From contig JAFGTO010000449.1 of the NCBI GenBank assembly GCA_016934095.1, positions 1 to 18,480 of the forward strand: 18,480 bases of DNA, read 5' to 3'. This DNA comes from Candidatus Glassiibacteriota bacterium (GTDB lineage Bacteria > Gemmatimonadota > Glassbacteria > GWA2-58-10). The notes beneath the pieces were generated by a model. The model did not search any database. It saw nothing but the letters and a program-made list of their open reading frames with translations, and was not told the DNA's origin. This document shows positions 12,865 through 18,480 of the stretch, piece by piece. A program made the translations under genes and the position numbers. How positions within the stretch are numbered: position 1 is the stretch's first letter; every line of letters starts with the position of its first letter.

Positions 12865-14283
12865 ATGATCATCAAGCCAGATTTCACAAAAATACTCCCG
12901 CCCAGCAGCCTTCCCGGACCGGTCCTCAGGTACCTGGTCCCGGTGCCGGCCCTTGCCGCGCTGTTGCTGCTTGCGGGGTTTTCCGGAGCTCTGCGGGCTT
13001 CCGGCCCCAGGGCCGAAGTCCTTTTCCAGGCCGATTCTTTTGTGCCGCAAGAGGGCGGCTCAGTGGAGGGATGGCAGCTCTGGAGCCAACGTCAGCAGAC
13101 CCGGCCCGCCTTTTTCGCCGCCGAGCTGCCCAGCCTGGGCGGACCCGGCAGCCTGGCGATTTCCGGCTCGTCCAACAGCTCCGCCCACGGCTGCTGGCTC
13201 AAGCCTGTCGTGAACATCGTTCCGGGGAACCATTACCATTTCGAGGCCTCCTTCCATACCCTGAGTGTCCCCTACCCCCGTCAGCAGGTCATCGCCAGGC
13301 TGGACTGGCGCAGGCAGGACGGCGGCAGGGCCGGCCAGCCGGAGTACGTGCCCGAAGACCGGACCACCGGCTTCTGGCAGACAGTCTCGGGCACTTTCCG
13401 GGCGCCGGACAAGGCGGCCTCGGTAAATATCGAGCTTTTCCTCAGCTACTGCCCCCAGGGAACAGTCTGGTGGGATGCAGTCAGCCTGAGCCGGGTTGCG
13501 GAGCCTCCGCCCAGGATGGTCCGCGTGGCTACTGTCAACTGCTATCCCAGAAACAAAGCCACACCGCTCGAGGGCGTGGCGGAGTTCTGCCGGCTGGTGG
13601 ACAAGGCAGGAAACCAGGGCTGCGACATCATCTGCCTGGGGGAAGGCCTCAACCTGGTGGGAGTGAGCGGCAGCGAGTACCCGGATATCGCCGAGCCGGT
13701 GCCCGGCCCTACCACCGCAATGCTGAGCGAGCTGGCAAAGAAGCACGGCATGTATATCGTGGCCTCCTTGGGCGAGCTGGACAACCAGGCGATCTACAAC
13801 AGCGCGGTGCTGATCGACAGGCAGGGCCGGGTGGCCGGCAAGTACCGCAAGGTGCAGCTCCCCCGCGAGGAGGTTGAGGCCGGGGTAACCCCCGGCAACT
13901 CGCTGCCGGTGTTCGACACCGATTTCGGGCGGATAGGGATGATGATCTGCTGGGATGTGCAGTATTCCGGCCCGGCGCAGGCGCTGGCCGTGCAGGGCGC
14001 GGAGGTGATCTTCCTGCCGATCTGGGGCGGCAACCCGGTGCTGATGAAAGCCCGGGCCATCGAGAACCAGGTCTACCTGGTAAGCTGCGCCTACAGCGAT
14101 GTGCCCAGCGCGATCTACGACCCCAACGGAGAGATTATCGCGGAGGCCAGGGACAGGCCGTCGCTCGCCTTTGCAGACATCGACCTCAACAGGCAGTTCA
14201 TCAACGAATGGCTGGGGAACATGCGCCACCGCTTCCTGCGGGAGCGGCGCGCGGACATCAGGGTCCCGGCCCTGGAGAGGTGA
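12865..14283 (+). CDS. Exported carbon-nitrogen hydrolase (nitrilase superfamily) with N-terminal beta domain
   Basis: ATG 12865 has AGGAG at eight bases; open frame extends upstream to 12721 but would lie inside the leader. The 472 residues divide into a signal peptide (hydrophobic 28-42, probable cut after RAS near 46), an N-terminal domain (about 48-212) and a nitrilase domain (about 217-460). The N-terminal domain (QADSFVPQEGG, GCWLKPVVNIVPGNHYHFEASF, ending GTVWWDAVSLS) reads like a jelly-roll carbohydrate-binding-type module. The catalytic Glu-Lys-Cys triad is visible as E260 (CLGEGLN), K329 (YRKVQLP) and C362 (MICWDVQY). Members hydrolyse amides or nitriles, usually in the cytoplasm. 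Export together with a binding-type module suggests an extracytoplasmic amidase acting on a polymer or glycan-linked amide; that part is inference. A strong terminator follows. Confidence 0.88.
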   Translation: MIIKPDFTKILPPSSLPGPVLRYLVPVPALAALLLLAGFSGALRASGPRAEVLFQADSFVPQEGGSVEGWQLWSQRQQTRPAFFAAELPSLGGPGSLAISGSSNSSAHGCWLKPVVNIVPGNHYHFEASFHTLSVPYPRQQVIARLDWRRQDGGRAGQPEYVPEDRTTGFWQTVSGTFRAPDKAASVNIELFLSYCPQGTVWWDAVSLSRVAEPPPRMVRVATVNCYPRNKATPLEGVAEFCRLVDKAGNQGCDIICLGEGLNLVGVSGSEYPDIAEPVPGPTTAMLSELAKKHGMYIVASLGELDNQAIYNSAVLIDRQGRVAGKYRKVQLPREEVEAGVTPGNSLPVFDTDFGRIGMMICWDVQYSGPAQALAVQGAEVIFLPIWGGNPVLMKARAIENQVYLVSCAYSDVPSAIYDPNGEIIAEARDRPSLAFADIDLNRQFINEWLGNMRHRFLRERRADIRVPALER

Positions 14284-14337
14284 GCCGTTTCCTGCAGCCC
14301 GCCCGCAAGTTTTGATAAGCCTTGACGGGTTGAAAAC

Positions 14338-14373
14338 AGCGGAAGGGACACCCTGCGGGGTGTCCCTTCCGCT
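14338..14373. terminator. Strong rho-independent terminator
   Basis: A perfect 16-bp stem (14338-14353 with 14358-14373), tetraloop TGCG, followed by TT-A-TTATTATA on the plus strand. On the minus strand TGTTTTC follows, so it may also stop the convergent thiS transcript. Confidence 0.9.
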
Positions 14374-14454
14374 TTATTATATACAGGTTATGTTATTCAT
14401 CCCCCGGCCCGACCGATCAGGCCGGTGTCCGGGCTGCCGGGCCGGGAGTACTAG

Positions 14455-14661
14455 TCAGGAACCTCCCCCGATTAACACGACAACCTCGTAGACATCGCCA
14501 TCCCGGACCGGGGTGCTCCGGTAGGAGTCTCTGGAGACTGTCTCGCGGTTGCGCTCCACCGCCAACCTGCGGCCCCTGATCCCGATGTCGGCCAGCAGGT
14601 CCGCCACTGTGGAGCCTTCGACGAGCTGTCTTTTCTCGCCGTTAACCGTAACGGTCAGCAT
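14455..14661 (-). CDS. thiS: ThiS sulfur-carrier protein with an extra C-terminal Ser
   Basis: The 68 residues show the beta-grasp fold pattern of ThiS: MLTVTVNGEKRQL, the helix VADLLADIGI (19-28), LAVERNRETVSRD (33-45; VERN is characteristic), DGDVYEVVVLIGG (54-66). ThiS is adenylated at its C-terminal glycine by ThiF, thiocarboxylated, and donates sulfur to ThiG for the thiazole of thiamine. Here the end reads IGGGS: a serine follows the glycines, so the carrier would need trimming or the last residue tolerates variation. The start ATG 14661 has GGGAGG about seven bases upstream. No thiG or thiF is in the window; a TenI-like gene lies upstream across a 241-bp gap holding a large palindrome. 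Confidence 0.88.
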   Translation of the reverse strand: MLTVTVNGEKRQLVEGSTVADLLADIGIRGRRLAVERNRETVSRDSYRSTPVRDGDVYEVVVLIGGGS

Positions 14662-14736
14662 CGCCTGCCCTCCCTGTTGCGCAGTCAGGCTTCCGGACCC
14701 TGTGATACCAATTGTACGACAGACATATATTTTTGA

Positions 14737-14778
14737 GGGAAAGGAGAAAACCTTTTGGAAAAGGTTTTCTCCTTTCCC
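14737..14778. repeat. Perfect palindrome with 20-bp arms
   Basis: 14737-14756 is the exact reverse complement of 14759-14778, with only GG between. The arms are a purine/pyrimidine mix of GGGAAAGGAG, AAAA and CCTTTT blocks. Outside it, 14774-14811 read on the minus strand resembles 14867-14902 read on the plus strand (AAGTTT-GGAAAG/GGGAAG-GGGGG-pattern), so the palindrome sits in a larger imperfect inverted repeat. No T-tract follows, so it is not a standard terminator. Confidence 0.75.
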
Positions 14779-14902
14779 CCAAAGCCCCCATTTCTCTTTC
14801 CAAAACTTTCTATCTCGATTTGGTGGATAAGCTCTATTCCCGAAAAAAGCACTTTATAAACAGGACAAAAAGTTTGGGAAGGTGGGAGGGGGCCCGGGGA
14901 AA

Positions 14903-15556
14903 TCAGTCCCGGAACGCAGCCAGGTACTGGCTGGCCGCAGCAGCCGGGTCCTGGCAGTGCCACAGCCCGCTGACCGCAGCGCAGCCAAAAGCCCCGGCCC
15001 GGGCCACCAGGGGGGCGTTCTCCGGGGTTACCCCGCCGATGGCGAAAAGCGGGCGGCCCGTCGAGCGGGCGATCTCTCCGAGCGGTGCAGTCCCCGCCGG
15101 CTCGACCGAGGGCTTGCCCGCCGAGGGGAAAACCGTGCCGAAATAGAGGTAGTCAGCTCCGTCCCTCACGGCCCGGGCGGCCTCTTCCGGGCTGTGGCAG
15201 GAAAATCCGCAGAGCAGGCCGCGCCTGCGGCAGAGCGCCGCCGCACGAGCCAGGGGAATGGAGCGCAGACCCAGGTGGACAGCATCGGCCTGCACGGCCA
15301 GGGCCACGTCCAGGCGGTCGTTGACTATCAAGGGCACCCCGGCCTGGCCGGTCAGCGAGCGCAGCTCCCGGGCGTACCGGAAAAACTCGCCTCCGGTGAG
15401 CCCGTGCGCCCTCAGGTGTATGGCAGCCGGGCCGGCGGAACACAAAAGCCCTGCCCGCCGGTAGAAATCGCCGGAGGCCAGGGCCCTGCTGTCGGTTACC
15501 GCGTGAAGGCGGAAATCCAAAAAAACGGCTGCGCTTTTTTTCATTGCCTGGTCCAC
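14903..15556 (-). CDS. TenI/ThiE-family protein, probably TenI-like thiazole tautomerase
   Basis: The protein has 217 residues from GTG 15556 (213 if ATG 15544 is used; neither has a strong Shine-Dalgarno). The TIM-barrel ThiE/TenI signature is clear: AIHLRAH (45-51), VNDRLDVAL (78-86), AVHLGLRSI (92-100), GFSCHSPEEA (117-126), ADYLYFGTVFPSAGK (134-148) and FAIGGVTPEN (171-180). Against canonical thiamine-phosphate synthase, the REK lysine is H51 and the QED aspartate after HLG is absent, whereas the SxHS histidine of TenI (H121) is present. This favours a TenI-type thiazole tautomerase over ThiE, though a divergent ThiE cannot be excluded. Either role belongs to thiamine synthesis, matching thiS downstream. 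It begins 16 bp after fmt and is probably in its operon. Confidence 0.8.
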   Translation of the reverse strand: MDQAMKKSAAVFLDFRLHAVTDSRALASGDFYRRAGLLCSAGPAAIHLRAHGLTGGEFFRYARELRSLTGQAGVPLIVNDRLDVALAVQADAVHLGLRSIPLARAAALCRRRGLLCGFSCHSPEEAARAVRDGADYLYFGTVFPSAGKPSVEPAGTAPLGEIARSTGRPLFAIGGVTPENAPLVARAGAFGCAAVSGLWHCQDPAAAASQYLAAFRD

Positions 15557-15572
15557 GTGCTGTGCCTGCCGC

Positions 15573-16502
15573 TCATTCCAGGATCTCTCCCGCGGCCAGG
15601 CGGGCCCCCCGCAGGAACTCGGCCGCAGTCATCCTTCTCTTGCCCGGCGCCTGGAGCTGGCGCACCAGGACCGCGCGCCCATCCCCGCAGCAGACCGCGA
15701 CACCCTGTTCCCCGGCTGCGGCCACCTCGCCGGGCCTGAGCGCGGTTTCTTCCCCGGGCAGGGGATGAAACAGCTTCAGCATCGCCCCCCGGTAAAAACA
15801 GAAAGCCCCCGGCGCCGGGTCGAAAGCCCGGATCCGGCAGGCCACTTCCCCTGCAGGCCGGCTCCAGTCCAGGCGGGCTTCCCCGTGTTTGACCTTCGGG
15901 GCGTAGCTCACTCCCTCCGCCGGCTGAGGCACCGGCTCGAGGGTATTGTTTTCAACCGCTTCGAGCACCTCGAGCATCAGCTCGGCGGCCAGTGAGCTCA
16001 GCCGCACGGAGAGCTCGCCGGCGGATTCCCCCGGCAGGACCGTCAGCTCGCGCCGGGCCAGCATGTCGCCCGTGTCCATTCCCTCATCCATCCGGATTAC
16101 GGTGATTCCGGTGGTCGTTTCTCCGGCCAGGACAGCCCGCTGGACCGGGGCCGCCCCGCGGTAGGCGGGCAGGAGAGAGGCATGCAGGTTGATCGATCCG
16201 TGGGGAGGGACTTCCAGGACCTCCGGGCGCAGGATATGCCCGTAGGCCGCTACTACCGATATATCCGCCTCGAGGGACTCTATCCGGGCCAGGAATTCCC
16301 GGCCCCTGGGCAGCTCGGGCTGCAGCACAACCACACCCCGCGGCCCGGCCGCCGTTTTCACCGCGGGAGGCCGCAGCCTGCGGCCCCGCCCGCCGGGCCG
16401 GTCAGGCTGGCAGACCACGCCCACCACCCGGTGTGCGGAAGAAAACAGCGCCTCCAGCGGTACAACCGCGAATTCCGGACTGCCCCAGAAAAGCACCCTC
16501 AT
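15573..16502 (-). CDS. fmt: Methionyl-tRNA formyltransferase
   Basis: The protein has 309 residues from ATG 16502 (MRVLFWGSPEFAV, the standard Fmt opening); frame continues to TTG 16526 inside def but this adds non-conserved residues. The catalytic formyltransferase motif appears as NLHASLLPAYRGAAPVQRA, with the conserved Asn and His, followed by ITVIRMDEGMDTGDML containing the catalytic Asp. YAPKVKHGEARLDW opens the C-terminal OB-like tRNA-binding domain. The enzyme formylates Met-tRNAi using 10-formyl-tetrahydrofolate so that translation can initiate. It is 13 bp behind def, the deformylase that removes the same formyl group, the near-universal bacterial pairing. Confidence 0.96.
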   Translation of the reverse strand: MRVLFWGSPEFAVVPLEALFSSAHRVVGVVCQPDRPGGRGRRLRPPAVKTAAGPRGVVVLQPELPRGREFLARIESLEADISVVAAYGHILRPEVLEVPPHGSINLHASLLPAYRGAAPVQRAVLAGETTTGITVIRMDEGMDTGDMLARRELTVLPGESAGELSVRLSSLAAELMLEVLEAVENNTLEPVPQPAEGVSYAPKVKHGEARLDWSRPAGEVACRIRAFDPAPGAFCFYRGAMLKLFHPLPGEETALRPGEVAAAGEQGVAVCCGDGRAVLVRQLQAPGKRRMTAAEFLRGARLAAGEILE

Positions 16503-16515
16503 CTTGTCTTGCCGT

Positions 16516-17028
16516 CTATCCCACAAGCTCCTTGCGGATCTTGTTCCATTTTGAGACCAGGATGTTCCGTTTCAATGGGCTTACCCGGTCGACAAAAAGC
16601 ACACCGTCCAGGTGGTCTATCTCGTGCTGGATGATCCGCGCGGCCAGCCCCTCCGCCTCCAGCTCCACCGGCTGTCCCTGGCGGTCGAGGCCCGCGACTT
16701 TTATCCGCTCGGCCCGCTCGACCACCTCCACCAGCTCGGGTATGGACAGGCAGCCCTCCTCGCCCTGGCACTTACCCTCCGCCTCGATAATGCTGGGGTT
16801 CACCAGCACCATCGGCTCGGTACCGTAAGGCAGCCCGACATTGTCGAAAACGATCAGCCGCCTGGCGACACCCACCTGGTTGGCGGCCAGGCCCACACCC
16901 TGCTTATCGTACATAGTCTCAATCATGTCCCCGATCAGAGTCTCCAGTTCTTTGTCGACCTCCTTGACCTCCTTCGCCTTTTTCCGCAGTACCTTATCAC
17001 CCATGTAGTTCAGAGGCAAAACCGCCAT
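16516..17028 (-). CDS. def: Peptide deformylase
   Basis: The 170 residues have all three deformylase motifs: GVGLAANQVG (44-53), EEGCLS (90-95; metal ligand C93) and HEIDH (135-139; ligands H135 and H139, catalytic E136). The Fe/Zn enzyme removes the N-formyl group from nascent proteins. ATG 17028 starts three bases after the yajC stop, and its Shine-Dalgarno (AAGGAG) lies inside the yajC 3' end, so translation is probably coupled. It reads on into fmt. Confidence 0.97.
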   Translation of the reverse strand: MAVLPLNYMGDKVLRKKAKEVKEVDKELETLIGDMIETMYDKQGVGLAANQVGVARRLIVFDNVGLPYGTEPMVLVNPSIIEAEGKCQGEEGCLSIPELVEVVERAERIKVAGLDRQGQPVELEAEGLAARIIQHEIDHLDGVLFVDRVSPLKRNILVSKWNKIRKELVG

Positions 17029-17031
17029 GAT

Positions 17032-17364
17032 TCAGTCTCCTTTTTCCCCCCTGGCGATCACCCGGCTGATCCTGGCGCGCTCGACCTTGATCTTGGTCCC
17101 CTCGGCCACTTTCAGATCCACCGTGTGCTCGTCCAGGTCGATAATCTTGCCATAGATCCCCCCGGCGGTAACCACGTCATCTCCCCTGCTGAGATTCGAC
17201 AGCATTTGCTTGAGTCGCTGCTGCTCTTTCTGCTGGGGCCGCATTATCAGGAAGTAGAGGATGCCGAAAGTGGCGATGATCATCAGGAAAAACATCGAGC
17301 CGCCGCCCTGGCCGCCCTCGGCACCGGATTGCCCCATCATCAGCAAAGTCAGACCGAAGTTCAC
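17032..17364 (-). CDS. yajC: YajC, Sec translocase accessory subunit
   Basis: The 110 residues start at GTG 17364 with AAGGAG about seven bases upstream. A short glycine-rich periplasmic N-terminus (GAEGGQGGGS, 14-23) precedes one transmembrane helix (about 24-41) and the family signature MRPQQKEQQRLKQML (41-55). The cytoplasmic part has SRGDDVVTAGGIYGKI (59-74) and a basic end. YajC associates with SecDF-YidC in the inner membrane. The usual tgt-yajC order is kept, but secD/secF do not follow; def and fmt do. Confidence 0.95.
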   Translation of the reverse strand: MNFGLTLLMMGQSGAEGGQGGGSMFFLMIIATFGILYFLIMRPQQKEQQRLKQMLSNLSRGDDVVTAGGIYGKIIDLDEHTVDLKVAEGTKIKVERARISRVIARGEKGD

Positions 17365-17533
17365 TTTTAACTCCTTTTTTGCGTGGTTCGCCGGTATTCT
17401 CCGGCAGTCTCGAGGATCTAGCGATTACAAGAGTCCCGGCCGTTCCCGGACAGGTGAAAACGTTGCCGGACAGCAAACGGGAACAACTAAAAATAGTACA
17501 TCCCAGCGATAATTTCAACTGCCGGGGCTTTTT

Positions 17534-18480
17534 TTAGCCCGGACCGGGTTCGTGCAGCCGGTATCTGCCGTAGAACTCTGCGGCCCAGGCCTCGAACCGG
17601 CCCTCGATCACGGCCCGCCGCATGTCCCTGACCAGGTTTACCATGAAATGCACGTTGTGCTCGCTGGTCAGGCGAAGCCCCAGCATCTCGCCGCTCTGGA
17701 TGAGATGGCGGATGTAGGCGCGGCTGAAGTTCCGGCAGACATAGCAGCCGCACTCCTCATCCAGCGGCCGGAAGTCCTCGGCGTAAGGGGCGTTTTTCAC
17801 CACCACCCTTCCCCTGCCGGTGAAGGCGGTCCCGTTCCTGCCGTAGCGGGTGGGCACCACGCAGTCGAACATGTCCACCCCCCGGCGCACCGCCTCCACC
17901 ATGTCCTCGGGGTGGCCCACGCCCATCAGGTAGCGCGGCCGGTCCTCCGGCAGGTGCTCCAGCGCGCACTCGAGCATCCCGTACATCACCGCTTTCGGCT
18001 CGCCCACGCTCAGGCCCCCGACAGCATAGCCTGGGAAATCCAGCTCCACGGTACGGCGGGCCGAGAGGCCGCGCAGGTGAGGGTACATCCCCCCCTGGAC
18101 TATACCGAAAAGGGCCTGGGGCCAGCCGTGCGTTTCTTCCGCGCTCAGGCCGCTCCACCGTGCCCGGCACCTCTCGGCCCAGCGCAGGGTGCGCTCCGTG
18201 GCCAGGCGCACGTAGTCCTCTTCCGCCGGGTAGGGCACGCATTCATCGAAGGCCATGATGATGTCCGCGCCCAAGGCCGCCTGCACCTCGACCACGCGCT
18301 CCGGGGTGAACTCGTGGTACGACCCGTCGAGGTGGCTCTGGAAAGTAACCCCCTCCTCCTTGATCCGGTTCAGGTCCAGCAGGCTGAACACCTGGTAGCC
18401 TCCGCTGTCGGTCAGCACGGGATGGTGCCAGCCCATGAATTTCTGCAGGCCCCCGGCGCGCCTGATCAGCCCGTGCCCCG
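17534..18480 (-). CDS. tgt: tRNA-guanine transglycosylase, N-terminus beyond window
   Basis: The last 314 residues are present; the first ~60 lie past the right edge, and an internal ATG at 18436 is not the true start. The visible part begins GLIRRAGGLQKFMGW and includes TDSGGYQVFS with the active-site Asp, FGIVQGGMY, AVGGLSVGE, MGVGHPEDM, the nucleophile Asp in MFDCVVPTRYGRNG, and the zinc site CxCxxC (CGCYVC) with the fourth ligand His 26 residues on (SEHNVHF). The enzyme exchanges guanine-34 for preQ1 in tRNA-Asp/Asn/His/Tyr during queuosine synthesis. It reads toward yajC across 169 bp. At its end, CCGGGC/GCCCCGG can form a small hairpin at the stop codon without a following T-tract. Confidence 0.96.
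   Translation of the reverse strand, partial: GHGLIRRAGGLQKFMGWHHPVLTDSGGYQVFSLLDLNRIKEEGVTFQSHLDGSYHEFTPERVVEVQAALGADIIMAFDECVPYPAEEDYVRLATERTLRWAERCRARWSGLSAEETHGWPQALFGIVQGGMYPHLRGLSARRTVELDFPGYAVGGLSVGEPKAVMYGMLECALEHLPEDRPRYLMGVGHPEDMVEAVRRGVDMFDCVVPTRYGRNGTAFTGRGRVVVKNAPYAEDFRPLDEECGCYVCRNFSRAYIRHLIQSGEMLGLRLTSEHNVHFMVNLVRDMRRAVIEGRFEAWAAEFYGRYRLHEPGPG

Noticed and set aside
12681..13877. 398-codon plus-strand frame overlapping the nitrilase gene
   Set aside because: Wrong frame of the nitrilase gene; Arg/Pro/Gly-rich product typical of a shadow, and its start coincides with the -35 box.
13060..14229. 389-codon open frame on the minus strand
   Set aside because: Antisense to the exported nitrilase; no domain features.
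14662..14736. TPP riboswitch before thiS
   Set aside because: No CTGAGA or ACCTGA...GGATAATGCCAGC-type THI-box elements are visible on the minus strand.

Overview
The window (about 60% G+C by eye, with AT-rich intergenic islands) looks like the chromosome of a Gram-negative bacterium with an elaborate signalling repertoire. It carries YajC, several Sec-exported enzymes, an NtrC-type sigma-54 activator, PAS histidine kinase, HD/HD-GYP proteins and a PseB-like sugar-nucleotide dehydratase. No rRNA or other phylogenetic marker is present. The style is that of an uncultured FCB-group or deltaproteobacteria-like lineage, but this is only an impression. No CRISPR, tRNA, transposase or phage gene is visible.

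Layout. (1) 1-2495, minus strand: two exported proteins, a large alpha-helical (toroid-like) protein cut by the left edge and an Amidohydro_2 metal hydrolase with its own promoter. (2) 2496-3079: divergent intergenic region rich in inverted repeats. (3) 3080-4054, plus: an orphan PseB-type UDP-GlcNAc 4,6-dehydratase, ending in a bidirectional terminator shared with the next cluster. (4) 9620 down to 4241, minus: a signalling cluster read in the order soluble PAS histidine kinase, NtrC-type activator, single REC-domain protein, (overlapping small reading frame), HD-domain protein with a C-terminal cysteine cluster. (5) 9885-10487, plus: nitroreductase. (6) 12279 down to 10684, minus: a 57-residue orphan protein and a canonical HD-GYP c-di-GMP phosphodiesterase. 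(7) 12681-14283, plus: strong sigma-70 promoter, 149-nt leader and an exported nitrilase-superfamily amidase. (8) 18480 down to 14455, minus: housekeeping block tgt (cut by the right edge), yajC, def, fmt, a TenI/ThiE-family protein and thiS.

The most interesting area is 4241-7689. Between the NtrC-type activator and the REC gene lie two 19-bp direct repeats, 71 bp apart, each holding the dyad TCAA-N6-TTGA. About 110 and 182 bp downstream of them is a -24/-12-like sequence in front of the REC gene. This is the geometry of an enhancer-driven sigma-54 promoter, so the kinase/activator pair may switch on the REC+HD output genes. The REC gene ends in an A8 run where codon usage switches frame: the alternative frame gives a natural-looking tail (or an independent 47-aa ORF with its own Shine-Dalgarno) that overlaps the HD gene start.

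A 67-70-bp dispersed repeat occurs in three intergenic positions around the signalling genes, plus a half copy that carries the stop codon of the kinase gene. Other oddities are a ThiS with one residue beyond the functional Gly-Gly, a perfect 20-bp-arm palindrome between tenI and thiS, and a 120-bp inverted-repeat element upstream of pseB with outward-facing TTGACA boxes.
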